From the NCBI GenBank assembly GCA_032433595.1, contig JASWJB010000152.1, forward strand, positions 33,377-97,376: a stretch of DNA of 64,000 bases, in the 5' to 3' direction. Below the pieces are notes generated by a model. That model saw only the letters and a list, made by a program, of their open reading frames with translations. It was not told where the DNA came from and did not search any database. The DNA comes from Conoideocrella luteorostrata (Eukaryota > Ascomycota > Sordariomycetes > Hypocreales > Clavicipitaceae). Each line of letters starts with the position of its first letter. The stretch's first letter is position 1. Below are positions 23,001-36,778 of this stretch, one piece after another. Both the position numbers and the translations under genes were made by a program.

Positions 23001-26000
23001 CGTTGCTGTCATGGTTCTGTCCTGTTCGTGTACGCACGCCCCCCCTTGTTGCTCCATTGCAAGCTGTCTTGTCCGTCTCTGGTTGCACCAGGTTCGTCCC
23101 CACCGGTCTCAATATCCGGCTGCTCCTGCTATGGTACGGAGTACAATTCTGTAAATATGAATGCTGTAGTTACATACTCCGTACGGAGCACTAGTTATTG
23201 AACATGCCCTGAACTCTCCGCGGTACGCTAGCAGATAGAGCTATGGGGAAGAAAAGCTGGATGCCACACCAAGTAGGTTGTTTGTTTGTATTTCGCAGCC
23301 TCCGTAGTCACAGCAGCCACGCTGCCGCCAAAAAAAAAATTTGCTGCAGCATCCGCCTCGGTCGGCCACTTCAAGCTATTGCACGCGAAGCTCGTCAGGC
23401 CACTAAACCTGGGTACCAGACTGGCAGACTCTGGTAAAAACGTACTGGCATGGGCCATTCGTAGCAATTGACCTCAGAGGACCGTCCTATCCAAGAGCAG
23501 ACCCCCGGAGCAGATACAAGCGCAACCGTGAAGCTGTCCTGTAATCATGCGGAACGGCTCATCGTACTCAATTCTTTTGTGCTCAACAACATGAGAAGAT
23601 GGCTGCATAGGCATCGCTACCACCGCCCCGCCAGTTACCGCACCCATCGTCGACACCATCAACTTGCATCGAGACTAGAGCCTTGCTGTGCCTCCCCCGG
23701 CTTCTCCTACGTCATAGGAATGGCTCGCGAACAGGAGCTCTGGGATTTCTGCATTCCCCAGACCATGTATCGTCCAGTGTAGCCAATTGGCCACGCCGCT
23801 TATTTTCTGGCCGCTTCACTCCGGTGATTTGATTGCTCCGTAAACAAGATACTCCGGAAGTCTGTGAAGATTAGGCAGAGGGAATTAAAGAAAATTGCCA
23901 TCCAACAAAGCAGACCCTTGTCGTATCGGCCACTCCGCCTGTGGGGTCTTGGCTTTTTTGCTCGACATCTGATCTGCCTGCATTTACTCCACGAACAGCA
24001 CCAAAAAAGACAGCCTGATGACCGACCCCAATGGAACACGGAGCGAAATTGTGGACTCGACCGAGTCCTGCATGCATGATATTGACGGCTTGACGAGTTT
24101 TTTTCTGGCTTCCGTAGTGGATATTGTAGAATGCCCCATGGAAGAAGGTGCCACGGTGCGTCTTTTTCTTGCCTTCTTGTCATTTTCTGGATCACCGGCT
24201 TTCGTGTTCTAGGGCCGGAACATGGTCTCTCGAAAATGGAAAAGTCGAACCTTGCATGACAATCGGTGGTCCTAAATGAATCGCGTTCTCATTCGGTTCA
24301 GCTTCCCCCATCTGACCGCCCGGCTTGCTAGAATCGGTTCGGTCTCTTAGAAGCGAGTCGCGCGAGGCTTGTCCTTAGTTACATGATAGTGCTGTTATTT
24401 CCGGCTACCACGGCACTCTCTTCTGGCATCGTAAGCCGCACTCCGCGCTTCAGATGATGCTGAAAACCGCTCACACATTCGCCTACATGCGGAGCTCCAT
24501 GGGGCCTGATTAACGTAATTGACTCTCTGCTGTCCACTTTCCCTTGACCGACTCGCCGCCAGTGCCATTTGTTGGTCGCGTGGTCATGGCTATGACACCG
24601 AGGCATTTCTTGACATGTACTCCGTAGTTCTGGACCTTCGCTGCGTATTGTATGGGGAGGGCTGGGGTCTGCGAAATAACATCCGTTGATTGCCCCAGAA
24701 GTCTAGGACTCTCAATGTAACCAATTCCCCAGCCCGTAATCAATCGAAACGGTTTAGAACCTGCCAAGCCGTGGATGAGGCTGTCGGTGGGTTCAATCCA
24801 CGTACTCCGTACACTTCGCCAAACCGATCATCCAATCGCGGATGAAGCTCGTCTCCAGACAGCAATCATTAAGCCTGGAATAGAATTAATTCGGTATTCT
24901 TTCCTGTACTTTCCGTTACATATACCAAGTGCTTTCTGTAGTCTGTCTCGTCTGCTTCCGTACAGATACGAGCAACTTATCAGGGCTTGCATGGCTGCAT
25001 TGATGCGTTACGTTCAATGAAATTCTCTCTCACCTTCTAGCTTAGTAATTTGTAGCCACCCTTGCTCCTGAACCTGGGAGGAAAGTTGCCATCGTTCTCC
25101 CGGAGCGGCCATTGTATTTGTTCAGGCGTAACGCTACGGAGTACGTTTACTCAATCTTGCAACCGAAGCTATACCGTCTCAAACTTTTCGAGCCCATAAC
25201 TCCTTCAGAGGGCATGTTCGCAGTATTTCAACACTGGACGATAATGAACCATTTTTGTAAGGCAATACTATAGTATATGCAGATATATATTCCAAGGTCG
25301 CCAGAAGCATGCTTTTATGCTCACGGTTGTTATATCAACTACGATATTTGTGATATTGCGGAGATGACTTGTCGGTAAGGCTTTCTAGATTATTATATGC
25401 AGTGATTCCACCACGGCATTCCCGTGTTGTATTGTTTGTATCCCGGTCAAGATGTCCCATTCGACAGAGGTTTCTGCAGGATTTTTGATAGGCTATGAGG
25501 CAAACTGCCGCGGAAACTAGCTAATATCTGTTCATCCATCGCTTTGCTTAAGGCATGATGTACTTCAGAGTCTGCGAGGCAGAAGTAATTACTTCGGCCG
25601 AAGTGGTTCACGAAAGTTTAGCCAATGTCTTCAATTGCTTTACGCCATACCTCGCATCAACTTACTTGGAATTGATCTGCAAAGTGTTTGAGTTTAACTC
25701 TATTTTTACCCCATCAATAATTGACATTGTCCCATCTGTGGGAAGGGTGGACTTCACCGACATCGCATGAAATCAACATTTGGACTTAGACGTATTCCCG
25801 GTAGTTAGTGAACTAGTCAGAGCTTTGGATCGGGCAGGGTATCGAAGCGAACCAACTGCCGGAGCAGAAGCGTCGTCGTGCAGAGAGTATGGTCGGCCGA
25901 TAGGGTTCGCGCATGCATGTGCGCTCCAGGCTAGCAGTCGGGAACAGGAGTGTTTGGCGGCATGTAATTAGCGCCTGCAATACTCCGTAGCATGAAGGCT

Positions 26001-26913
26001 ACGGCGAAGTAAGATTGACGCATTGCTATTTCTTCCTTTGGATATGATAGCCAAGAGGCGTCTTGAAGCGGATTGTTTGTGGAACTTTGACTCCCATCGT
26101 TGTCGGAAGTAATGGGTCGTGCAACACATGAGTATTTGTATGAGCTTACGAGGCAGGAAGGCGCGAGTTTCTACTTGCCGCTCGACCGCCTATCGCTAAA
26201 CGGCCGTACGGCGTACAACGTAGTGACAACAACGAAGGCACTCCAGACTGCGATGCTCGGGCTGATGATGTACGGACTAATACGGCCATTTTGCACTCTG
26301 GACTTGTCTTACAGCAGCACACGGCAACACAGCAGCATATCTGTCTTGCCACTCCGTAGGATCAGAAGCAGTTCATCCAAACTGGACTTGACAGTTCCTC
26401 AGCCAGGTTTCAAGCTGTGAGAATCCATGCCACAGCATGAGACATCCGCGCGATTCTCTGGCTCAACTACTTCGCTTCCGCCCAGGCTTCTACTTCCCTC
26501 TTCGTATTGCATTCGTCTAGCGTTACGTTACATGATTTCCCTTGTCGTATGTACGGCGTACAATGTTCAAACGATGGGCAGACTGGCTGACTCCAACTCC
26601 AGCATCGTAACAAGCGCCAGGTACGATGTCAAGTTTCAGCCATTGCCCTATCATGCCAAAAGACAGTATGGATCAGACCTTTTGTTCATGCTCCCCGATT
26701 GAAACTGGAATCGCAATAAGAACGGGGAAGGCGGCGGCTAAAAGGACATGACATTGAACACTCAGACAACGCCGCAGCTTTAACGCAACGTCAAGGATCC
26801 TGCCGGTCTCCACAGCTTGTGCGTGTGCCTGTTTATGAAACTTGGTGGCCTGTGTGGGCTTGTTCTCGCGAGTTCTACTGGTAGTTATCAATTCTATTAT
26901 TGCGGGTTTATAG

Positions 26914-26932
26914 TACGGAGTACTACGGAGTA
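26914..26932. repeat. Direct pair of TACGGAGTA elements
   Basis: Copies at 26914-26922 and 26924-26932 are separated by one base; a third, imperfect copy (TTACGGAGG) follows at about 26934. Confidence 0.9.
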
Positions 26933-29360
26933 ATTACGGAGGGACTGTGCACAGTCGCCGCCATATCACAGTACCAATAAGCCATACGCTATGAATATGG
27001 AGTCACAAAGTCTGCTCCAGGTAGCCCCAGGTTGGAAAATGGGAGTTTTTGAAAGGCACTGTTGCACGACTCGTGCCGTTTGGTTTTGCCAGTTCTTTGT
27101 CACCATCTACAATACAGGGCACGTCTTCTACGTTTTTTGATGAAGTTCCCTCGTCAACTTAATCAGGCCGAACAGTTTGAGTCCATTTGCTGTTCCATTG
27201 TACAGGGCGGATGCGAATGGGACATGTGGACCGGACCGCCGCCCCGTGCCATCAAGACGGCTTATCATACGCCATTTAAAAACACCACTATGGCATTTAA
27301 AAGTAGCCACGAGATTTATCGTAGGGCACAGCCTTGTCCGAGCGCCGTCGCAGTTGGCTGGCCAACGTTGCCATTGTCATGGTTGCCACGCGCAGGTTTT
27401 GCGGCTGGCTAGGTCGACGCCTTAAAATGCCTCGCTCTTTTCTCTCTCGGTAATCGGGGAGCAGGCAGCGCGGTATTGATGGCATTTGAAGCAAGTACTG
27501 TTGTTTCACGATCTGTTTGATCGGCTTTACGGGGCAGCCCTACCAAGTTTCAATATCTCTTGAGATTTGTCGTCCCTCTACTCCGTAGTTGTACTATGTC
27601 CCCTCGAGTGTTTCACGTCTAAGTTGTGTTTTACCTTTTGAGCAGGGGCTCCTCTGGAGACGAGATCACCCCATCATTGTTTGGATAGCATGGAAACAAA
27701 CTGAATTGAGGTTTTTTTTTTTTAATCCTTTCTCCCCTAATCCAGAATTCTGGGGCTTCTGGAACAAACCTTATTGCCGCTGGTTTCCAGCAAGTCCGTT
27801 CTTACGGATCAACAGGAGCTGTCGGATACAGGGTAGGCAAAACACCACTGATGCTTACACCCCTCCCAGAGTGCCGGTCATTCCATGTCCGTGCCGGTTG
27901 CGGTCGTCGGTCTGAATAGTCGCCGGCAAAAGAGCGAGAAGCGTCATCATAGCGTGACATTCACAACGACCCATGTAGTTCCGCTTTTGCCGCTGCCGGC
28001 GGGCCTTGCTCGGAAATTTCCCTCCAATCTCTAGCTACTAGCTACTAGTATAGCGAGCCACAGCTGGGAAGGATCGGAAATTTCGATGCTTTTTTTCGGG
28101 GATGGAGGGAGAGAGAGACAAACGGTACATACATTATTCGCGCCTCGAACAGCGTCATTTGCACCAGCTGAAGCCGCTCGATCCGGCGAGCCGGCAAGAC
28201 AGACCTAGCCAACTAGTTTGCGGGCGCACATTGCTTTCTTGAACTTCTAAACTGATTGCTCCGTAGACCTCGTCAGCTCGTGCAGTCTCCGATCCCGGGA
28301 GATGTCTCTCACTTTCTTTTTCCTCCCTCTCTTTTTGGCCGTTCTGTGGATCTCGCTGCCCCCGTGGGATTTCGTGCCGAGGGTGCGGCGGGACCGATTA
28401 AATTTGTGCCGTACTACTACGGAGTATAACCATTGGCGAGCCGTATCCCCCCGTATGACCGATGTAGTAGATTGATTGAACGAGGTGTCCGCGGAGTACT
28501 CCATACTGAGTAGTGTATATCAACTTTCTGTGGCGTGGTCATCGTGATCCTGCCACACTAAGTAGACAAGGACTCAAAGCATGTTTGGAACATGTGGGAG
28601 GGAGTGACACTGAAATGAGCTCTACCCACATGATGCTAATCGAGAGAACATGTATTCACCTCAAAAAGCAAAGGACATGGACGTTAGTTCTATTTCCCAT
28701 GAACAAATCATAACTTTGAAACATGCAAGTCACGAATGCGTCGGCGCCGTAACAATCTACCAGTGGCAGATTCGATACAGGGTAGCTCAATCGCGACAAA
28801 GATTTCGACTTTGTGACGAGGCGGCCCTTTGGCGCGACTATAAACACGAAGGTAAATTTGGCCGAGGGCACTGTTACACATAGCGGTTGATGCAACAGAA
28901 CAATTACGATGGAGACTAGAGGCGTAGCGACGAAAAGCACAAGAGCCCATGCACATCCACGTCTCACATTTAGCACGAATAGACATTGAGGTCCCAACAT
29001 ACACCTTGGAGTCGACACTCAAGCACTTGGAGGGAAAGTACTAAGCAATAACATTATAATAATAGAGGCGTATCGATCACAAAGCTCGACTTGAATAAGC
29101 AGGCAGACCTTGCTTGAGTGGACTAAGGCCAAAACTAAAAAACCCATTTAATAACATTACCACGTCCCTGAATACACAAAACACTACCATCCAGGCCATG
29201 ACAAGATACATCATGATCTGTGCCACCCAGTTTTGGCCGCAACGTAAATGCTTAGAACCAGACGCCGCACTCCACGTAGAAAGTCACGGCTTACAACCTA
29301 TCCATGGGTATCAACGTTTTCTTCCAGCTGTTTCAAAAATACAATGACGGACAATGATTA

Positions 29361-32176
29361 TTAGTGCCCGCCACTAGGATCAGGGAACGAAAATCCACTG
29401 GGGAAATTGGGCATCCCATTGGGCAGGGTCGCAATGCCGAACGGAAACCTAGGCCCTTCGGATTGACCAATGTTACCGTAATCGCTCTTTCGGGGTGGAG
29501 GGCCATCTCGACCGCCGCGGCGACCTCTAGCTCCGTCGTCTTCTTTGTGTCTAGTCGACTTAGGCCCGTTGCTACCGCCCTTGTCTGTTTGCATGCGACG
29601 GCTGATTGCCTTGGACGAGACACCAGCGCCGATCTCGATATCCGGTTCCTCGACGGAAAGGCCAGATTCAATGGGAAGTCCGCCGCTGCCACCGTAGGGA
29701 GCAGTCAGAATCCACTTGCGATCGGCCTCAGTAAGTTTGTGGATAGGGATGACACTGACGCCAGTGGCGTAGTCACTACAGTCTCGAGGTCCAAAGCCCA
29801 CACCCCAACGTGTCTATGTTGCCAGTTGTTAGTAAGGAAATTAAATACATGAAAACTTGGAGGCTTCATCATAAAAGACGTACTCTGAGTGGTAGATCAA
29901 TGGTTCGGTTGTCTTCCATGTTTTCTTTGGCAGTGACGGCATCCTTTCTAGTCAGCATCTTCACGAAGGCGTGACGTTTGTCCTTGTTAACAATGCAAGT
30001 CTGGACGGTGCCATAGCGGTGGAAAATCCTGCGTAACTCAGCCTCAGAGCAGCTAAATATAGGTATCATGGTTAGAATACGGTTCCAAAAGTTTGTAATT
30101 AGGACAAAATTGGGGATAAAAACACTCACGTTACGCCGCCCACGAAAAGAGTACGGCTGAAGACTTTGATATTGCCTGACGGCATCTTGTCGTCATACTC
30201 AACCCACCTTTCGATATGAGGAAAGCTATCTGGAGGGGTAGAGCTTCGTCCTCGACGTCCTGGAGGACTTCTCTGTCGATAATCGTTGGCCCCCCGACCG
30301 TTACGATCACGATCATCACCATGGCGTCCGTTGAGGGGAGAGTTACGACCGTGACCACCTCTTTCTCGTCCGCCACGAGGGGAATCGCGAGAACCCCAGC
30401 CGCGGTCTGGTGATCTAGACCTAGACCGGCCGTGATATCTAGGGGACCTCATGCCATCCTGGTAAGCTCTGTCACGTCCATCACCAGATGTGGCGGCGGG
30501 AGCACCCCATGGCTGCTGGCTACCAGTGGAAAAAGTACCCTGGGCAGCTGGAACTGGGGGCTGGAAGGCTGAAGGGGGAGCTGTGGTGGACACAGCATTG
30601 TTGTTATTTGACATACTCTGAATTAAAGCAGGAATCTTGTCAAACGGTACACCTTGATCAGCTAGGGCCTTGATCAACATGATTTGCTGTTGCATGCCCG
30701 AGTCTAATGCTGAACCACCCGCAGGGGGAGCAGCAGGGTTTGCCATGCTATACGGATTGGGAGGATTACTTGCGTTGTTGGGTAAGACAGGAGGTTGAGC
30801 GCCATGCCCTGGCATCTGAGGGATTGAGAAGGGCAGAGACGGCATATTTACAGCTTGTGAAATCGAAGCATACGAAGGCTGTGCCTGATGTTGACCTTGC
30901 GGGAATGTTGACGAAGATACCGGCTGTGGGAGGGTTGAAGCGGGCATATTATACGATGCAGCTGGGGCTGACAGGCTTGTGTTACTGTTACTAGAAGCTC
31001 CAGGGGCTGAAGTGTTCTGCTTAGCAATGTTTGCAAGAGCCTCTAGGATGGAGGAGCCATTTGAAGCATTAGCACCAGCAGGACCTGGAGCCTGTCCATG
31101 CAGCGCGGTCAAAGCAGATGCTGGAGGGCTACCCGGTGGAGTTGTTGAGGTTTCTAAGTATGACAGTGGTTAGACAACAAACTCGTGTATGAGGCACACC
31201 AGCCCAGGAAAGCTTCATTGGCTTTAAATTCCCGGGAAGAAAAGAGAATGCCCGAGGATGGATACATCTTCGAGACAAGCGTTATGGGAGGCAGAAAACA
31301 CATACTTGATGGGAGAGCGGTCAACTTGCTCTTAAACGACTCAATCATCTGTGTGGAAAAGGTCTGGCCTTTCTCCCAAATATCTAGTAGTTTCTTGATT
31401 TTTTCCTACAAGATAAGAATACGGTAAGCTACTGTTCACGAAATATTGGGTTTGAATGTGGATGCGACTGCTGGGATGGTTGGCGGCCCGGCGATAAGGT
31501 CCAACTGCATGCAGGTGTATGCGCTTATAAGAATCTCAATTCATTATAAATCGCAAGGCACCAAATATTGTACATGCATCACATATACCATGCGTCTTTC
31601 AGTTGAATGGCGTACATGCATCGCAAATTTGTTTTCGGCCGGCTATCGCCATAACATGCCAGGGATGCAGAGGGGATATTATATGTTTCAAGCTTAAAGC
31701 TTTTCAAAATATGCGTACCTTTTGTTCTTCCGGGGCGGTTTGGAGAATGTCATTCATTAGCACGGGCATAAGTTCCGTCACTCGATGCACTCCGGCGGCA
31801 TACGTGCCATCTGGGGCAGAGCTGTTTACTGTTTGTCCCTGAGATTTTGCTTGCTCGAGCCATTTCCGGGTTACAGAATCTACTACGTAGAGAACCCCTA
31901 ACTTGTGTGTTCCGGGTGCCTTCTTGAAATGAGTGTAGATTTTTTGAATAAGTACGGATTCAGACTGTAAATTTTCATGGTCAGTATGTCGTGAGGGGAT
32001 GTCGTCGCAACGACGAGCCAGGCTGGCTGGGATGAGGTATATGGAAAGCGTATTACCTGTATGTTGGAGACGCAAAGCGTAGTTAGACTAGTGATACGAG
32101 AACCAGAAACACCAGGCGGCTTCAAATTCAGCATGGCCTGGAGGCCTGTTTCCAACTCTGTTACTGGAGTGGCCAT
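29361..32176 (-). CDS. Nrd1/Seb1-like RNA-binding transcription termination factor (CID + RRM)
   Basis: Six exons in phase: 32176-32057, 31964-31719, 31405-31306, 31153-30130, 30052-29884, 29813-29361; 703 residues. Residues 1-150 form a CTD-interacting domain that binds the phosphorylated tail of RNA polymerase II: HFKKAPGTHKLGVLYVVDSV, KIKKLLDIWEKGQTF. A long Pro/Ser/Asn/Gln-rich region follows, then an arginine/serine/glycine tract (SRSRSPDRGWGSRDSPRGGR). An RRM spans about 485-553, with RNP motifs RTLFVGGV and KRHAFVKM. The last exon carries the segment TRWGVGFGPRDCSDY, which I associate with the Seb1/Nrd1 extended RNA-binding fold. CID plus RRM in this order is the hallmark of yeast Nrd1 and fission-yeast Seb1, which couple polymerase to RNA 3'-end formation and termination. 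Which of the two roles dominates here is not shown. Confidence 0.93.
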
Positions 32177-35042
32177 AATTAAGAGTGGCTGTGATGTAAG
32201 GAGGCGTAATACACCGTTCTTCTTGTCGGGTGACGATGCAGGAGCAAGGAGCAGAGAGCAGCGACACGGTCGAAAGCCGCTACTGGTAGATAAGAAACGA
32301 TTTGCCTCCCCCCTGCTAAGCTACCTCCTTGGTAGTGAACGATATCCACAGAAGGGACGAGTCCTTTTGTCTTTGACGTACGATGCCTAGCTGAATCTTC
32401 TTCGTTCACGGTAAGGTGAGACGACAACACCAACCGACGATGAGTTTACGAGGCTCAAGTGAGTACGATCAAGCGAAATGCGCCGGTTTGTACAAATGGA
32501 GAAGATTTAAAGAAATGATAGAGCGCAATGACGTCCCCAGGTTTCAATAAAGTTGTGCGTCACGCAAGTCAAGATCGTCTTCTACTGTGGTGACAAAGAG
32601 CGAGTGATGTAGTCACATAAAACTGGTCAGTACGGTAGAGAAGTCTCTTTTGCTAGTAAGACAGTCAAGCCAGGGCTGCAGAAATCAGTACGGAGGCAGA
32701 ATAGTCAAGAGACAAGTCGCCTAGAGTGGAATACGGTGAGGATGGCGATGACTGGGCGATGAATTTGTGGTCGTGCTGATGAAAAACTAAAGGAATTTGA
32801 CCTTGGGTGCGGTAGATGCAGGAGGGAAAACTCAACTACTGTGAGGGAAGAGTCACGGGGGTTAGAAAACGGGTGGCGGGCAAAAGGGGGCTGGAAGGGG
32901 AGGTGGGGTCAGGCGCAGAAAAACGTGACTTGATGGCCAATGCATGTCAACCTTTTCAGTCCATTGTGCAAGAGTGCAGTGTCTGTCTGATTGGAGGGAA
33001 CACCGACGTGGCACTCATCGCACAAGGTTCCACTGTGCTCTGCTTGCACCGCGACTCCCAATTTTAGTCGTCGGTTTGGGTCGATGCTAGCGGGCCTCTG
33101 GAGTACGTATGACAGTCCATAACAATTGGTCACAATCATAACTAATTCTTCTAATAATGTTAAAGATAAAACATAGTGTACAGGTAAGCAATAATTACTT
33201 CAAAGAATGTTTTATATCAATAGAATTGTCTATCCTCAGTATTGTAGAATAGCAACACGGCTATTTTTAGCCTTTGGGTGCGTCTTGCGGCTTGCTGCCA
33301 CCGTAAAGGTGCAGTAGCATTTGTGCAAGATGTGATGCATGGTGTAACGGCAAATTGACGCGTAAACATGTACGGCGTGTCATTTGGAGTTTGTCTTTGG
33401 CGCCTGAGCAAACAACATTCAAGCATTTACCACTCCCTGAAGGGCTTAAGGGTCAATTTACTGGTTGCTGGGGTTGGCGGCGCAATGTTTGGGCGTTGGA
33501 TAATCAAAGTGTAGTACTGGATACGCCGGAGTGATCTGGAGCATCGCCTACCCGAGCTTTTAAGTCTGCGGAAGACACTTATAACATACTAGTACCCTAT
33601 AGATGCCCTCCAATATGGAGCTCACACACCCCTGGCTTAAGTCTTTCCCGAGGCAAAACTATCATGCCAGCTCCCGCGGAGGGGGGCTATGTCCTCGGGC
33701 ATACTTATTGTACGGAGCACATCGCGGCAGTTGGACAGTGGGGGGCATCTGATAAGAAACTTGATGCACAACGGTTGGCATTGCAGTGCTCGAACGACTC
33801 TAAGAAGAAATAAAAGAGCGCTTGTTGAAAAGATGTTTCTTGGGGTTCAACGAAGGGCGATTTGTTGTATTGTGCATAGAGATACAATAGCCACTCATCG
33901 ATATATCAAATGGCTGCATCTAAGTGACGGCCGAGAATACTTCTCGAGCTGAAGGGCCTGAAACGATGCGTTGAAATGACCAGTTCGTTGCTTTTAGGGC
34001 TCCAGCGTCATTGTGCCGCGCCGTGGAATTACCAAGATTCCTGCGTGGGTGTTGATGGTGGTAATTCTAACTGATTCTTGAGCTGATAGAGTAATACTCC
34101 ATAACTAGTGGCGTCTCCGTCTCCCTGAAAAGAGAAATTAAAATTGGTAGCAAACCCATCGGGTTGCACACGTTTTGATTCGTATTACTATACGTCCGGG
34201 AGTTCTGGTACCCCATGAGGCTCGACATGACAATACAGCAGTCCCCTTTCCTCAGCCGTCATGCTTGGATACAGCCGCTACGACTGCCACAAAGTAGTAA
34301 CAAGAGCAAGGAGTAACCACAGTGTTAATCCCATCGGGGCTGGAGACATCGGAAAGGCGGATAGCTGGGCAATGGATATTTCCCGCGGTTTCCGCCCGTA
34401 ATCTCGCCATCTACTCCGTATTACGGTATACGGAGTACAGAAGAGATAAGCGTCTAGTGAGCCGGTGGGACCGATGGCGCGCTGGAAACACTGAGCTGTT
34501 GGGGCGCCGTGAGAGGTACTTTGGGGTCTCTGTGGTGCCCCGAAACTGAATGTGACTGGGGGGGTTGGGGCGCTAACTGGGCACTTGTAGCCAAAACAGC
34601 AAGCATTGCAGCGCTCTATCAACGTTATCAGCCACGGCGTGTTGGCTGATGTCAAAGGCGTGATGTAACTCCCGCAGTGCTAGTACTCAGAGCAGACCGG
34701 CCCATTTGCAGCCTCGTCCTGCCAGTCGTACTATTCGGGTGACGAGGACCCACGCTCTCCGAGGTTCAGGGATCGCCGGCTCATCCTAGTAATAATTTAA
34801 TTTTTCTAATAAATTTTTGCTTTCGACCACGTCTCCGAGCACAACCACGACTTGGACCCAAGGATCAGGCGCAAAGAATCCATCCACCACGCACACGCCA
34901 GGCACTCATTGCGGCCTTTTCGTTTCCGAGAGACCCATACCCGTAACGATCTTTCCTCCTCCTCCTCCTTCTCGTCACTCAATATTTCCCTTCCCTTTCC
35001 TTGTACTTCCTCTACAGTCACGCCTCCACTAGTCATCATACA
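32177..35042. other. Intergenic, 2.9 kb
   Basis: Divergent space between the Nrd1/Seb1-like gene and citrate synthase. The last 200 bases before citrate synthase are strongly pyrimidine-rich (TCC and CTTTCC units), as in highly expressed fungal promoters and 5' UTRs. A hairpin made of two TACGGAGTA elements lies at 34412-34437. No gene found. Confidence 0.6.
34412..34437. repeat. Inverted pair of the 9-bp element
   Basis: TACTCCGTA (34412-34420) and TACGGAGTA (34429-34437) flank an 8-base spacer and could form a 9-bp stem. Confidence 0.9.
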
Positions 35043-36778
35043 ATGGCCTCTGTCACTCGCCTCAGCAACTCTGCTCTTCGGGCTTCGCTGAAGCCTCAAG
35101 CTTTCAATGGCCGAACTGCGGCTTTCAACGCCGCTCGTTGCTACTCAGCCAAGACCCAGGTAAGCGCAGGTCGCGACGGTGATTTCTGTGGGGGTGGCAA
35201 TGTATACTGACGCAATTGCACTATTTAGACCCTCAAGGAACGCTTCGCTGAGCTTCTGCCCGAGAAGATTGAGCAGATCAAGACCCTCCGAAAGTAAGCA
35301 CCGAGCATCACGGCGGCGCTTTCTGCGCCTCTGGCATTGTGATGATCTAGATAATCCTTGAAAACCCCCACGCCCGAAAGTATTTTGCTAACCAATGTAT
35401 CTTCCAATAGGGAGCATGGTTCCAAGGTCATCGACAAGGTCACTCTTGACCAGGTATATGGCGGTGCTCGTGGTATCAAGTCCCTCGTTTGGGAGGGATC
35501 CGTCCTCGATTCCGAGGAGGGTATCCGATTCCGTGGCAAGACCATCCCCGAGTGCCAGGAGCTGCTCCCCAAAGCTCCCGGTGGCAAGGAGCCTCTCCCC
35601 GAAGGTAACATTCCGGACGGATCTGGTATCAAGTCTCTTGTCTCTTGCTAATATGAAGTCGACAGGTCTCTTCTGGCTTCTCTTGACCGGTGAGGTCCCT
35701 ACTGAGCAGCAGGTTCGCGACCTGTCTGCTGAGTGGGCTGCCCGTTCGGACATCCCCAAGTTCGTCGAGGAGCTCATCGACCACTGCCCTACCGACCTTC
35801 ATCCTATGGCCCAGTTCTCTCTTGCTGTGACTGCGCTCGAACACACCTCATCTTTCGCCAAGGCCTATGCCAAAGGTGTCAACAAGAAGGAATACTGGGG
35901 TTACACCTTTGAGGATTCCATGGACCTCATTGCTAAGCTGCCCAACATCGCCTCCCGCATCTACCAGAATGTCTTCAAGGGCGGCAAGGTTGCTCCCATT
36001 CAAAAGGACAAGGACTACTCCTTCAACTTTGCCAACCAGCTGGGCTTTGGCAACAACACCGACTTCATTGAGCTGCTCCGACTCTACCTGACCATCCACA
36101 CTGACCATGAGGGTGGCAACGTCTCTGCTCACACTACTCACCTTGTTGGCTCTGCTCTCAGCTCCCCCTTCCTCTCCCTCTCCGCTGGTCTCAACGGTCT
36201 GGCCGGTCCCCTGCACGGTCTGGCCAACCAGGAGGTTCTGTTGTGGTTAACCGAGATGAAGAAGGTTGTCGGTGACGATCTTTCCGACAAGAACATCACT
36301 GACTACCTGTGGTCTACTCTTAACTCTGGCCGTGTCGTCCCTGGCTACGGTCACGCCGTCCTTCGCAAGACTGACCCCCGATACATGGCTCAACGCGAGT
36401 TTGGTCTCGGTAAGTGTTCCCCCATATGCCAAAAAGGCTCATGCCACTGTACTACAAACGGGTGCTAACATCCCCATAGCTAAGATGCCCGAGGACCCAA
36501 TGTTCAAGCTCGTCAGCCAGGTCTACAAGATTGCTCCCGGAGTCCTCACTGAGCACGGCAAGACGAAGAACCCGTACCCCAATGTCGATGCTCACTCCGG
36601 TGTCCTCCTCCAACACTATGGCCTGACTGAGGCTAGCTACTACACTGTTCTGTTCGGTGTTTCCCGTGCCATTGGTGTGCTTCCCCAGTTGATCATTGAT
36701 CGCGCTGTCGGTGCTCCTATTGAGCGCCCCAAGTCTTTCTCCACCGAGAAGTGGGTTGAGATTGTCAAGAAGCTGTAA
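35043..36778 (+). CDS. citA: Citrate synthase, mitochondrial
   Basis: Exons 35043-35159, 35229-35293, 35411-35604, 35666-36409 and 36480-36778 give 472 residues, the usual length. It condenses acetyl-CoA with oxaloacetate to citrate, the entry step of the TCA cycle. The N-terminus is a mitochondrial presequence: basic and Ser/Ala-rich, with ARCYSAKTQ near residue 36, no acidic residues and R-x-Y-S typical of cleavage. Catalytic residues are in place: His in GPLHGLANQ (about residue 309), His in [13 protein letters not shown] and Asp in [11 protein letters not shown]. The C-terminus KKL is not a peroxisomal SKL-type tail, so a mitochondrial location is favoured over the glyoxylate or methylcitrate forms. 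The Yhm2-type citrate carrier follows 2 kb downstream on the same strand. Confidence 0.97.

Larger units (their letters stand above)
17834..29360. other. Gene desert, 11.5 kb
   Basis: The first 1.3 kb is the promoter and 5' UTR region of pma1, with a CCAT tetranucleotide run at about 18299-18316. From about 19 kb to 29.3 kb no frame shows a recognisable domain and no exon chain could be built on either strand. Base composition is not strongly AT-biased, so this is not an obvious heavily RIP-mutated repeat. It holds fourteen loci of the TACGGAGTA/TACTCCGTA element and several simple repeats: GCTCCA units at 19374-19402, CTTCCCTG units at 20374-20398, GGCTT units near 20513-20530 and an A15 run at 21270-21284. 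Confidence 0.6.

Noticed and set aside
24786..24802. T-arm-like string GTGGGTTCAATCCAC
   Set aside because: The required 5-bp T-stem and 7-base loop do not form together, and no D-arm or acceptor stem lies around it.
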